Shown one piece after another: positions 19,159 to 28,851 of a stretch of 64,000 bases of DNA. The notes beneath the pieces were generated by a model, which ran no database searches, was not told where the DNA came from, and saw only the letters and a list, made by a program, of their open reading frames with translations. The stretch is from Bacteroidota bacterium. Its GTDB lineage: Bacteria > Bacteroidota > Bacteroidia > Chitinophagales > Chitinophagaceae. Positions within the stretch are counted from its first letter, which is position 1; each line of letters starts with the position of its first letter. The stretch covers positions 372,001 to 436,000 of the forward strand of contig JADJQP010000002.1 in the NCBI GenBank assembly GCA_016712665.1, read 5' to 3'. Made by a program: the position numbers and the translations under genes.

Positions 19159-21039
19159 TTATTTCACAATCAAAATCGGAATTTCAAGTTGATGTCTCAC
19201 ACTTTCGATGGTTTGTCCATATACAAAGTCAAACAAACCCTTATGACCATGCGCCCCTAATATCAAAAGATCTGCCTTCTCAGCTTTGCAGATGCGAACA
19301 ATCTCCTTGATCCGATTTCGATAACCAAGTTGAAACCGTGCCTTAATACCCCTTGCCGCCAATTGCTGTTGATACAATGCCAGTTGCATCCGGTCTTCAG
19401 CACTTTCCACATCATCAATATTTTCGCCCAATATTTTGGCCCCGGCACTTTCCACAATATGTATCAAAAGGAGTTCCGTTTCGGGTCGGATATATTTCAT
19501 TGCATTCGAAATAATGATATTGTCTTTATCTCCAAAATCTAATGCAAGGGCAATACATTGATAAGGCAATATTTCTACATTCGAAAATTCAAGTTGCTTT
19601 TGATGAATATGCGCATTGCTTGCTTTGCTTCGCTTGGAAACAAGGGGATAAAAAATGGTAACGAGTAACAAAACAGCTAAAGCAGAAATACCTGCATAGA
19701 TTAGTAGTTGAATCCACCATTTATCTGTTGCAGACAGCATGTCCATTGCCTCATGAATCACCATATCAATATTCAAATACAATATAACCGAGGTAATCAA
19801 TACAGCCAATATGATGAGCCAGGGCTTGATGGCAAACTTACCCATCATCCGCTTATTGCTTACGGCAAATATCAGTGGAATGATGGCAAAAGCCAATTGA
19901 ATACTCAGCACTACTTGACTAAAAATAAGTAAGTCCGTCATTTTTTCTTCTCCCGCAATAAGGATGGTTATGAATGCCGGAATCACCGCTACCGATCGGG
20001 TAATAAGTCTACGGAGCCACGGATTAATACGAAGTTGCAAATAACCTTCCATAATGATTTGCCCTGCCAAGGTACCTGTCACCGTACTACTTTGTCCGGA
20101 TGCAATCAATGCAATAGCAAATAATATAGGAGCCAATGTGGTACCCACCAAAGGAGCTAATAATTTATGGGCTTCCTCGATACTGGCAATTTCAGTATAC
20201 CCGTTTTTAAAAAATACGGTCCCCGCCAAAATAAGTATGGCAGCATTTACAAATAAAGCCAGATTCAGCGCGATGGTACTATCAATGAAATTCCATTTAA
20301 TGGCCTTTCGTTTCGACTCCTCATCCTCACCTATTTTTCGTGTTTGTACCAATGCCGAATGTAGGTATAAATTATGTGGCATTACAGTGGCGCCAATAAT
20401 TCCGATGGCAATATATAAGGCACTATCATCCGGAAGGGAAGGCTTTAAACCGCCTGCAATTTCAATTAGCGACGGTTTCACCAAAAATATTTCAATTGCA
20501 AAGGATGCAAAAATAACGGCTATTAAACTGATGATAAATGCTTCCATTTTTCGGATGCCCAACTTTTGCAAATACAACAATAAGAAGGTATCAAAAATGG
20601 TGATGCAAACCCCATATATCATTGGCAGACCAAACAATAAATGCAAGCCAATGGCCATCCCAATTATTTCAGCTAAATCGGTAGCCGCTATTGCCAATTC
20701 TGCCAACACATACAAACAAAAATTGATGAGAGGCGGATAGGTTTCGCGATTGACTTGTGCCAGATCACGCCGATACACAATACCTAATCGTGCACACAAC
20801 GACTGCAATACAATGGCCATAATATTACTCATTACCAATACCCAAATCAAGGCATAGCCATACTTGCTGCCACCTGCAATATCAGTGGCCCAATTTCCGG
20901 GATCCATATAACCTACCGACACCAAGTAGGCGGGACCAAAAAAGGCGAGTATCCTTTTCCAAAGGGTGGTTTTGTTTAAGGTATTTACACTGGAGTTTAC
21001 CTCCTCAAGACTTTTTGATTTTGCATTTAAAGAGTTCAT
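19159..21039 (-). CDS. mntH: Nramp-family divalent metal transporter fused to a universal stress protein domain
   Basis: 626 aa, well above a plain MntH (~410-450 aa). Residues ~25-430 are an 11-TM Nramp transporter with both metal-site motifs, MDPGNWATD (TM1) and MPHNLYLHSALVQTR (TM6), which import Mn2+/Fe2+ with protons. After an extra hydrophobic helix (~450-475), residues ~485-626 form a UspA domain with the ATP-binding signature LGAHGHKGLFDFVYGQ. The fusion should place an adenine-nucleotide-binding cytoplasmic domain on the transporter, a possible regulator of transport. The promoter region carries a 24-bp perfect palindrome. Confidence 0.92.
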   Translation of the reverse strand: MNSLNAKSKSLEEVNSSVNTLNKTTLWKRILAFFGPAYLVSVGYMDPGNWATDIAGGSKYGYALIWVLVMSNIMAIVLQSLCARLGIVYRRDLAQVNRETYPPLINFCLYVLAELAIAATDLAEIIGMAIGLHLLFGLPMIYGVCITIFDTFLLLYLQKLGIRKMEAFIISLIAVIFASFAIEIFLVKPSLIEIAGGLKPSLPDDSALYIAIGIIGATVMPHNLYLHSALVQTRKIGEDEESKRKAIKWNFIDSTIALNLALFVNAAILILAGTVFFKNGYTEIASIEEAHKLLAPLVGTTLAPILFAIALIASGQSSTVTGTLAGQIIMEGYLQLRINPWLRRLITRSVAVIPAFITILIAGEEKMTDLLIFSQVVLSIQLAFAIIPLIFAVSNKRMMGKFAIKPWLIILAVLITSVILYLNIDMVIHEAMDMLSATDKWWIQLLIYAGISALAVLLLVTIFYPLVSKRSKASNAHIHQKQLEFSNVEILPYQCIALALDFGDKDNIIISNAMKYIRPETELLLIHIVESAGAKILGENIDDVESAEDRMQLALYQQQLAARGIKARFQLGYRNRIKEIVRICKAEKADLLILGAHGHKGLFDFVYGQTIESVRHQLEIPILIVK

Positions 21040-21051
21040 ATCGTCAAAATT

Positions 21052-21075
21052 AAAAGTTAGATTAATCTAACTTTT
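21052..21075. promoter_or_regulatory. 24-bp perfect palindrome, candidate metalloregulator operator of the Nramp gene
   Basis: AAAAGTTAGATT (21052-21063) is followed immediately by its exact reverse complement (21064-21075). It starts 2 nt after the -7 box and therefore covers the predicted transcription start. The form resembles binding sites of DtxR/MntR-type repressors (inverted TTAGnTTAAnCTAA-like cores), which commonly control Nramp genes; that assignment is inference. Confidence 0.7.
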
Positions 21076-21077
21076 GA

Positions 21078-21107
21078 CAAAGATATTTTAATTGTTTAAC
21101 TTTCCAA
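21078..21107 (-). promoter_or_regulatory. Promoter of the Nramp-UspA gene (TTG-N19-TATCTTTG)
   Basis: On the minus strand TTG (21105-21107), exactly 19 nt, then TATCTTTG (21078-21085): a textbook Bacteroidota promoter. The ATG at 21039 lies 38 nt downstream with the palindrome in between. Confidence 0.8.
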
Positions 21108-21130
21108 AGTAAATTTTCGACTTTCCTAAT

Positions 21131-21808
21131 ATGAAACATTTTTTTTGCGCTTTTGCGTTTTTACTGTGGGCTTGTAACCTACAAGGACAAAAGCATTATA
21201 AAAATGAGATTGGGATTGGTATCGGTACTATTGAATACAGCTTTGCCCATAATGATTTTGGTCTGCGAAGCAATAGGCTTCTTTTTAACCGGGTTTCCTT
21301 TGCAAAAGAAAGTAATCCTTTTATGTGGAGCGGTGGCTCAGGAAGCATTACTACACAGAGTTATGCATTACCGGCAATATATTATACGAGAATATTGAGC
21401 AGGCATCTTTCTTTTCTCTTATCATTCCAATACGCAAAGTCCAGAGGCATACTTTATGAATATTGGGGCGGAAGTCCGGACCATAGCAACCGCTTTTTTA
21501 ACATCAATAACTATGCGGTTCAATTTGGCTATGAGTTGTACATTCTCTCAAAAAAAAGATTACATCCTTGCGTCGGCCTCGGATTTAATTTGGAGGCCTA
21601 TCAAAGTAAATCCAGTACCTATTATATGTTTTCTCTTGTTGAAAAGTTCCAAAACTTGGAGGGAACCCTTAGCCCCTATCTTTCGGCAGGAGCTAACTTC
21701 AATCTCAGTAAAAGGTTTTCTTTAAAATATAATGCATCCCTCAACACCGACCTCGACCTACTCTATTTCAGACCCATCAATCGCCTATCGATTAATTTTC
21801 AATTCTAA
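21131..21808 (+). CDS. Predicted outer-membrane beta-barrel protein
   Basis: 225 aa with a signal peptide (MKHFFCAFAFLLWACNLQGQ) and then alternating hydrophobic/aromatic strands (IGIGTIEYSFAH, YAVQFGYELYIL, LNTDLDLLYF) ending in Phe (SINFQF), the usual outer-membrane insertion end. No specific family recognised. It is divergent from the Nramp gene; the palindrome lies 56 bp upstream of its ATG, so shared control is conceivable. Confidence 0.7.
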   Translation: MKHFFCAFAFLLWACNLQGQKHYKNEIGIGIGTIEYSFAHNDFGLRSNRLLFNRVSFAKESNPFMWSGGSGSITTQSYALPAIYYTRILSRHLSFLLSFQYAKSRGILYEYWGGSPDHSNRFFNINNYAVQFGYELYILSKKRLHPCVGLGFNLEAYQSKSSTYYMFSLVEKFQNLEGTLSPYLSAGANFNLSKRFSLKYNASLNTDLDLLYFRPINRLSINFQF

Positions 21809-21839
21809 AAACACCCTTCCCATTTTTTTCGCTAAATCC

Positions 21840-21931
21840 CCACCCCCTTATCCCTTATCCCTTATCCCTTACCCCTAAATCCCTTATTCCTTATCCCTAA
21901 ATCCCTTATCCCTAAATCCCTTACCCCTTAT
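21840..21931. repeat. Short telomere-like tandem repeat (CCCTTAT / CCCTAAAT units)
   Basis: About 92 bp of imperfect CCCTTAT, CCCTTAC and CCCTAAAT units, some grouped as ~15-bp doublets. The right edge overlaps the last codons and the TAA stop of the mutase gene. Probably slippage-prone. Confidence 0.8.
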
Positions 21932-23485
21932 ACTCACCCCATACTTCCCGAAGGACATTGGCAATTTCACCAAGGGTACAATGATTCTCTACAGCATCTA
22001 TTACAGAAGGCATCAAATTTTCAGCGGTTTCGGATGTTTCTTTGATGGTCGCTAATTTCTGAGCCACCAATGATTGATCTCTATTTTGCTTAAATGCAGC
22101 AAGTCTTTCTATTTGATTCTGTTCAACCGCTTCATCTAATTTAAGCAGGGGCGTAACGGAAATATCTTTACTGATATATTTATTTACCCCTACAATAATT
22201 TTTTCATTCCTTTCAATCGCCATTTGATATTGATAACTGGCAGAAGCAATTTGATCTTGTATAAATCCTTCCTCTATGGCACTTACAGCCCCACCCATTA
22301 CATCAATTTTTGCAATCAAGGCAGTAGCTTCCCGCTCCATTTCATCTGTAAGCGACTCTATAAAATAGCTCCCGGCAAAGGGTCTACCGTATCACAGATT
22401 CCGCTCTCCTCCGCAATAATTTGCTGTGTTCTCAATGCCAAACTCGCTGCTTGTTCCGTCGGCAAACTCAGCGCTTCGTCATATCCATTGGTATGTAAAC
22501 TTTGGGTACCACCAAGGGTAGCCGCCAAGGTCTGTACGGCTACTCGTACAATATTATTCATAGGTTGCTGTGCAGTCAAGGTACTACCTCCTGTCTATGG
22601 TATGAAACCGCAGTTTCTGCGCATCAGGATGCGTGGCCCCAAGGCACTGGTGATGTTTGCCCACATTCTTCGTGCGGCTCTAAATTTGGCTACCTCTTCA
22701 AACAAATGATTGTGCGCATTGAAGAAAAAGGACAACCTCTTGGCAAATACATTAATATCCAAGCCCTTTTCCATAGCTGCTTGCAAATAGGCTTTGCCAT
22801 TGGCCAGCGTAAAGGCCAATTCCTGCACCGCAGTACTTCCGGCTTCGCGAATATGATAACCGCTGATTGAAATGGTATTCCATTTAGGCACCTCTTTACT
22901 ACAATATTCAAAAAATATCGGTAATCAATTCATACGGGCTTGGGCGGGTAAATATAAGTACCTCTGGCAGCATACTCTTTCAAGATATCGTTTTGAATGG
23001 TACCGGAAATTTTTTTGATATCAGCCCCTTGTCGTTTTTGCCAATGCGATATAAAAGGCCAGCAATATAAATCCACTAGCATTAATGGTCATCGAAGTAC
23101 TCACCTCTTCGAGGCGAATCCCCTTAAACAATCGCTCCATATCTTCAATGCTGTCAATAGCTACCCCTACTTTACCTACTTCTCCTCTTGCCATTTGGTC
23201 ATCGCTATCATAACCAATTTGCGTAGGCAAATCAAAGGCAACACTTAAACCGGTTACGCCATTTTTCAACAAAAAGTGATACCGTTCATTCGATTCCTCA
23301 GCTGTACTAAATCCGGCGTACTGCCGCATTGTCCAGGGTTTATCACGGTACATGCCTGCATGCACGCCTCTGGTATAAGGAAAAGTACCGGGCACTTCCT
23401 CTTCGCTTGGGCTCGCAAGGTCTGCCTTGGTATATAATTTTCGAATTTCAATTCCCGAGTCCGTCAATACTACTTTTTCTGCCAT
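21921..23485 (-). CDS. Acyl-CoA mutase large subunit, methylmalonyl-CoA mutase family (four or more frameshifts)
   Basis: The ATG at 23483-23485 starts MAEKVVLTDSGIEIRKLYT; pieces in several frames (breaks near 23025, 22915, 22595 and 22376) align in order to one ~520-aa TIM-barrel mutase ending at LREVWGEYKG, without a C-terminal B12-binding domain. Such proteins work with a separate small subunit that binds adenosylcobalamin. Key segments: WTMRQYAGFSTAEESN, GLSVAFDLPTQIGYDSDD, ATLGGTQSLHTNGYDEA. The Tyr in RQYAG is what methylmalonyl-CoA mutases carry, where isobutyryl-CoA mutases have Phe; this hints at, but does not prove, methylmalonyl-CoA as substrate. The number of breaks would normally say pseudogene, but all conserved blocks are retained. 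Confidence 0.82.
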
Positions 23486-23505
23486 ATTTAATTTCTTTAT
23501 TGGAA

Positions 23506-23623
23506 GCGAATCCCGCTTTCCGTTGCTATCTATTTTGTGCTTTTGGATAATGAGCGAAGCCGAAAAAGGACAAAAAGCACAAAATAGGATATTCACTGCA
23601 ATCGGGGCTAAGCCAAACCAAGT
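23506..23623. repeat. REP-like extragenic palindromic element
   Basis: Arms CTATTTTGTGCTTTT (23530-23544) and its exact complement (23573-23587) enclose a 28-nt loop; outer flanks (CCCGCTTTCCGTTGC on the left, TGCAATCGGGGC on the right) are also partly complementary. From memory, intergenic sequences with 'ccgattgcag...ggaaagcggg' ends are dispersed in many Bacteroidota genomes. It lies just upstream of the mutase start codon. Confidence 0.6.
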
Positions 23624-23698
23624 GCAAATATATCTGAAAAAAGAAACAATCCCTTTTTGAATCGCTTCAACCTTCTTTCAAAAAAAATAAAAAAAAAT

Positions 23699-23728
23699 TT
23701 GCAGATTTCAAAGTTTGAATTACATTTG
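23699..23728 (+). promoter_or_regulatory. Promoter of a candidate small RNA (TTG-N19-TACATTTG)
   Basis: TTG at 23699-23701, exactly 19 nt, then TACATTTG at 23721-23728. No ORF follows; an intrinsic terminator lies 37 nt downstream. Confidence 0.7.
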
Positions 23729-23732
23729 CAGC

Positions 23733-23793
23733 AGTAGGTTATTTATGTGACTTTTTCAATCACACCCCTCATCGAAAGATGAGGGTTTTTTTT
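23733..23793 (+). ncRNA. Candidate small RNA of about 60 nt
   Basis: The start is placed ~5 nt after the -7 box. Two hairpins can form: TGTGA/TCACA (23746-23750 with 23760-23764) with a pyrimidine-rich 9-nt loop, then the terminator stem. No start codon with a meaningful frame is present. It matches no RNA family I can recognise. It sits between the mutase and fusA and is oriented like fusA, but fusA has its own -7 box after the terminator. Confidence 0.45.
23766..23793 (+). terminator. Intrinsic terminator of the candidate small RNA
   Basis: CCCTCATC, GAAA tetraloop, GATGAGGG (8-bp perfect stem, 23766-23785), then eight T residues (23786-23793). Confidence 0.85.
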
Positions 23794-23986
23794 GTTCTAT
23801 CGATTCGTTTGGTACTTTTTTCCCATACAAATGCCCCCTTTTATAGAATCATACCGCCAAGCATCACCACCACTTGATCAATACCCATTTTATTTGGAGA
23901 TATCCACATTTTCATCGAATTGAAATGACAAGTCATCAAACTACAATAAATTAACGTACGACCTTCCATTTCTCGAAAAATAAACC

Positions 23987-23994
23987 TACCTTTG
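23987..23994 (+). promoter_or_regulatory. -7 box of fusA (TACCTTTG)
   Basis: A consensus TAnnTTTG box 60 nt before the fusA ATG. The -33 position is weak (TTC at N20). Confidence 0.5.
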
Positions 23995-24054
23995 CACCTC
24001 GAAAAAAGAGGGCTTACTTCTTTTTTCATTCACCAATAAAAAATTAAACTCAAA

Positions 24055-26206
24055 ATGGCAGACTTACGCTACCAACGAAACTTCGGTATTGCAGCACATA
24101 TTGATGCTGGAAAAACCACCACAACAGAACGTATTCTTTATTACACCGGTGTAAATCACAAAATAGGTGAAGTACACGACGGAGGTGCTACCATGGATTG
24201 GATGGCGCAAGAACAAGAACGTGGCATCACCATTACCAGTGCGGCAACTACTTGTTTTTGGAACTTCCCAACCATTCAAGGAACCAAAGGACCGGATACC
24301 AAATTGTACAAATTTAATATCATTGATACCCCGGGTCACGTGGATTTCACCGTTGAGGTGGAACGTTCGCTACGTGTACTGGATGGTTTATTAGCCTTAT
24401 TCTGTGCCGTATCCGGTGTGGAACCTCAATCTGAAACCGTATGGCGTCAGGCCAATCGTTACAAAGTACCACGTATTGGTTTTGTAAATAAAATGGATCG
24501 AAGTGGTGCCGATTTCTTAAATGTTGTAAACAGATTAAAGAAATGTTAGGTGCTAAAGCCGTTCCGCTTCAATTACCAATCGGTGCTGAAGATAGCTTTA
24601 AAGGAGTAGTTGACTTGATTACCCTTAAAGCAATTGTATGGGATGATACTACTTTAGGAATGACGTATAAAGAAGTTCCCATTCCTGACGATATGAAAGA
24701 AGACGTGGCGGAATGGAGACAACACCTTATTGAAGCCGTAGCGGATTATGATGACAAATTACTCGAAAAATTCTTTGACGATCCAAATACCATTACCGAA
24801 GAAGAAGTACACGAAGCGATTCGTAAGGCTACTATTGATATTTCTATTATCCCAATGATGTGTGGATCTTCTTTCAAAAACAAAGGAGTACAAACAGCGT
24901 TGGATGCTATCTGTCGCTACCTTCCTGGTCCATTAGACATTGAAGCAGTAGATGGTATCAATCCAGACACAGGCGAAGCGGTTAAGCGTAATGCAGATGC
25001 GAAGGGACCTTTTGCAGCATTGGCGTTCAAAATCATGACCGATCCTTTTGTGGGACGTTTGGCGTTTTTTAGAGCGTATTCCGGTCGATTAGATTCCGGT
25101 AGCTATGTACTAAATACACGTACCGGTAAAAATGAGCGTATCAGTCGTATCATGCAAATGCATGCCAATAAACAAAACCCTGTAGACTTTATTGAAGCAG
25201 GTGATATTGGTGCAGCCGTTGGATTTAAAGATATCAAAACAGGTGATACCCTTTGTGATGAAAAACATCCTGTGGTATTGGAATCTATGAATTTCCCTGA
25301 ACCCGTTATCTCTGTTGCTGTGGAACCAAAAACACAAGCAGACGTTGATAAAATGGGTATGGCCATTGCGAAGTTGGTAGAAGAAGATCCGACCCTTAGA
25401 GTGAGAACGGATGAAGAAACCGGCCAAACCATCTTAAGTGGTATGGGTGAACTTCACCTTGAAATCATCATTGACCGTATGCGTCGTGAATTTAAAGTGG
25501 AAGTAAACCAAGGTGCTCCAATGGTAGCTTATAAAGAAGCCTTCCAAACAAATGTGGAACACCGAGAAGTATTGAAAAAACAATCGGGTGGTCGTGGTAA
25601 ATTTGCCGACATTCAATTTGAAATGGGACCTGCTGATGAAGAATGGGTAAAAGAAAATGAAGGAAAATCATTCCAGTTTGTAAATGACCTTCATGGTGGA
25701 TCAATTCCAAAAGAATTTTTACCGGCTATTCAAAAAGGTTTTGAACAAGCAATGGTCAATGGTGTGTTAGCAGCCTACCCTGTTGTAAGCATGAAAATCA
25801 GAGTATTTGATGGTAGCTACCATGATGTGGATTCTGATGCCATGAGTTTTGAATTATGTGCTCGTCAAGCATTCCGTGAGGCCGGCCGTAAAGCGAAACC
25901 CGTTTTACTTGAACCGATTATGAAAGTGGAAGTTACCACGCCTGATCAATACATGGGTGATGTTACCGGTGATTTGAATCGTCGTAGAGGTTTATTGGAA
26001 GGTATGGACAATAGAGCCGGTGCTCAAATCATCAGAGCAAAGGTTCCATTATCTGAAATGTTTGGCTATGTAACCCAACTACGTTCCTTATCAAGTGTAG
26101 TGCAAGTAATGTAATGGAATTTAGCCATTATGCTCCCGCGCCAAATAATGTTGCGGAGGAAGTCATTGCCAAAGTAAAAGGTAAAAAAGCTGCTGATAAT
26201 AATTAG
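24055..26206 (+). CDS. fusA: Elongation factor G (two frameshifts)
   Basis: About 717 aa after adding one base near 24526-24530 (VVNQIKEMLGAKAVPL) and one near 26097 (LRSLSSGSASNVMEFSHYAP), the length of Bacteroidota EF-G. GTPase that drives tRNA-mRNA translocation on the ribosome. G1 is AAHIDAGKTTTTER, G3 DTPGHVDF, G4 NKMD; domain IV (GGRGKFADIQFEMGP) and the domain V tail (MEFSHYAPAPNNVAEEVI) are present. It is not within a str operon (no rpsL, rpsG, tuf or rpsJ beside it) but has its own promoter and terminator. A GSASN sequence replaces the common GRAS near the C-terminus, possibly part of the same sequence error. Confidence 0.93.
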
Positions 26207-26224
26207 AAGCTTCTGAATAGTAAT

Positions 26225-26256
26225 AAAAAAACTGCTCTTTTTGAGCAGTTTTTTTT
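26225..26256 (+). terminator. Terminator of fusA
   Basis: AAAAAAACTGCTC and GAGCAGTTTTTTT flank a 5-T loop; the stem CTGCTC/GAGCAG (26232-26237 with 26243-26248) extends into A/T pairs and ends in a run of T. Confidence 0.85.
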
Positions 26257-26429
26257 ATGCCATGTTTGAATACCTACAATGGATGCTCCTATGATACATC
26301 CCCCTGCGAGAATTTGACTAGCAAACTATTTTGCACGCTACAAATTGCTATCAAAATCCGAAATGGAAACTACACTAATTATCGACACACACTAGCCATT
26401 GCTACAATAGTTTCTTGCTACTAAAAAGG

Positions 26430-28796
26430 TCACATATCCACCGCCAACTGCAAGGTGAAATTTCGCGGAGCGCTCAAAATGGCGGGCCTTTCAGCGTAAA
26501 CCGTATTCAGTAAATTCTTGACTACAAAAGCAAGCTTTATAGGTTTACTAAGTTGATATGATAAACGCAAATCCCAGATAAAAGTTCCTTTATTGTACTT
26601 ATTTCTAAACTCATTTACAGTTGACGGAATTTTGGTTCCATACTCAAACAATTTCCCAAAAACATTTTCATTTGGTTTTGAATTTTGAAAAACGGCATCT
26701 ACGTTTTGCATATTGGAATTATACAATAAGGTATTGCCAATAGTGAATTTCTTGAACGTGTTTTCCAAATCAAATTTAAAACTGCTACGGTAACGATATT
26801 TGAGGGTATTGGTATACCCACTTAAGTTCGCCTTTGTAATCGAATCAGGATTGATTTGCAGAGGATTCATATAGGTATAACCCAAAATGAATCTTGAATG
26901 AAGCGGGCCTATTTTCCCCTGACCCATAATAGAAATATCCACGCCGTTGATACGAGCTGTTCCTACATTTAAGGATTTAAAACCTATGTAATCCTGTACA
27001 TTTTTCACTCGATAGGGCGACCCGTCAATAATATTGGAATCGGCCGGTAACTGCAAACCAAAATTAAATTCCATCATATCTTTATACTCTGTCCAAAAGC
27101 CCGCAATATCAATAAAGCCCATCCATGAACCCAATTTATAACCTTGCTTAATTCCTAACTCCGCGCTCCAGCCTGTTTCTGATTTCAGACCCGGATTTGG
27201 AAAAACGCGTGAAGCTCCAAAAGAGGTGCTGACAAACCGTTCGGCAATAGATGGATACCGGTATCCCTGACCATAACTTGCCCGTAAGAAAGTGCCTTTG
27301 TCTACCTCATAATTAAGCCCGGCTCTAAACACAGGCTTCTTCTCCACCCGGTAGGTATCTACCTGGTTGAATTCATAGCGAACCCCTAAAGAGGTCCATA
27401 ATTTTTTAATTTTTTTCTCCAATTGCACATAAGGTGCCACATTAAAGGTGGTGTGATTTCCGTACAATTCACCTATAATATCGCTATAACTTCCCATAAC
27501 CCCACCCACAATATTCACATCTTTAAACACAAGATTATCGGTTTCGACAGCTTTCTGAAATTGGTACTCTCCAAAATAAGTGTCTGCAATGGACGACTGC
27601 TTTTTTTCAGGAATGTCGTTTTTACTTCTAAACCAACGTGTACGCAACACATGTTTGGCCCCTCCTTTTGTAATATACTGAATGTAGGGATCCACATTCA
27701 TGCGTTGCCCCCTGTTTTTATTAATGGTAGTAGTGGAATCTTCTAATCCACCAAAGGGCTGATAAAATTTGGTACCACCCGTGTCAGGTTGCCAAAAGAA
27801 AAAAGTTTGACTCTTGTTTTTTTGCAGGTTGGTATTGACTCCCACAGATAATCCTTCCAGTTTTTTGAAGGTATAGCGTACATTTAAATTAACTCTACCG
27901 CGTCTGTTCAAATCGCCCTGCAAATACGAATCTTCGCTATACCATGCCGATCCAAAAACGGTTTCTAAATTTCCAAATTTTTGGGAGTGCATAAAATACC
28001 CCCCTTGAAAACCCGGTTGCTGCTTGTCCCACCAAATCCAATCTTTATCTTTTGGATTGCCATACATGCCGTTATACAGCATCACCTTAGTACGCGGTTT
28101 GCTTCTTGCAAAGCCGGTTCTAAAATTGATAACACCGTTTAGTGCTGATGATCCATATAATGAAGAAGAAGCCCCTTTTATGATTTCAATTTGCTCACAA
28201 TTTTCTATTGGTAAAAAATCCCATTTTGCATCCCCGGCATCAGCAGTAAGCATTGGCATATCATCTACCAATACCAATACCCTACTACCTGCACCATAAC
28301 TCCAACCGGCTCCGCCTCTGATGTTTACCTGATTTTCGATCACATCCACACCCGGTACCCGTTGCAAGGCATCATCCACCGCATTATTGGCAGTATTTAA
28401 AATCTGTTGCGGCTTGAGCACTTCAATCGATACAATTTCTTCGGCTGTGCGTTTGGCAAACTTACTGCCACTCACCGTTACCAAATTCAACTCCTTTGAT
28501 TTTAGCAGGAGAGAAAGATCCAGCACTTTTGTTTCCTTCTCAGCAATTTCGACATCAAGGGTTTTTGCGTAGTAACCGGTATAGGAATAATTGACCTTAT
28601 ACTTACCTGGCGCTAATTTGAGCAGATAATTGCCATTTTCATTTGATTTGGTCCCCAATTTATTGGAAATAGAAACCGTAACCCCACTTAATAATTCATT
28701 GTTTAAACTGTCTTTGATACTTCCTTTCAAAAAACTTTCCTGAGCTGCTAATTGATTGAAAATGAATAACAAGCACAGGCCCGACAAATACTTCAT
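26430..28796 (-). CDS. TonB-dependent receptor with N-terminal carboxypeptidase-regulatory-like domain
   Basis: 788 aa from the ATG at 28794-28796, chosen since it opens on the signal peptide MKYLSGLCLLFIFNQLAAQ. Residues ~22-105 are a beta-sandwich (GVTVSISNKLGTKSNENGNY...), then the plug (VDDALQRVPGVDVIENQVNI, VLVLVDDMPM, IEIIKGASSSLYGSSALNGV) and a ~570-residue 22-strand barrel ending NFTLQLAVDM. It imports a ligand across the outer membrane using TonB energy; the ligand is not evident. There is no SusD partner. Divergent from a T9SS protein gene with 55 bp between, so promoters may overlap. Confidence 0.9.
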   Translation of the reverse strand: MKYLSGLCLLFIFNQLAAQESFLKGSIKDSLNNELLSGVTVSISNKLGTKSNENGNYLLKLAPGKYKVNYSYTGYYAKTLDVEIAEKETKVLDLSLLLKSKELNLVTVSGSKFAKRTAEEIVSIEVLKPQQILNTANNAVDDALQRVPGVDVIENQVNIRGGAGWSYGAGSRVLVLVDDMPMLTADAGDAKWDFLPIENCEQIEIIKGASSSLYGSSALNGVINFRTGFARSKPRTKVMLYNGMYGNPKDKDWIWWDKQQPGFQGGYFMHSQKFGNLETVFGSAWYSEDSYLQGDLNRRGRVNLNVRYTFKKLEGLSVGVNTNLQKNKSQTFFFWQPDTGGTKFYQPFGGLEDSTTTINKNRGQRMNVDPYIQYITKGGAKHVLRTRWFRSKNDIPEKKQSSIADTYFGEYQFQKAVETDNLVFKDVNIVGGVMGSYSDIIGELYGNHTTFNVAPYVQLEKKIKKLWTSLGVRYEFNQVDTYRVEKKPVFRAGLNYEVDKGTFLRASYGQGYRYPSIAERFVSTSFGASRVFPNPGLKSETGWSAELGIKQGYKLGSWMGFIDIAGFWTEYKDMMEFNFGLQLPADSNIIDGSPYRVKNVQDYIGFKSLNVGTARINGVDISIMGQGKIGPLHSRFILGYTYMNPLQINPDSITKANLSGYTNTLKYRYRSSFKFDLENTFKKFTIGNTLLYNSNMQNVDAVFQNSKPNENVFGKLFEYGTKIPSTVNEFRNKYNKGTFIWDLRLSYQLSKPIKLAFVVKNLLNTVYAERPAILSAPRNFTLQLAVDM

Positions 28797-28851
28797 GTAG
28801 AATAATTTTGAGAAATATACATATAATATTACCTTTAGCAAAACTTTTTAA

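Noticed and set aside
21921..23485. Mutase as a decayed pseudogene
   Set aside because: Every conserved block is present in order and the breaks are of the same single-base type seen in smc and fusA, so assembly error is the simpler reading.
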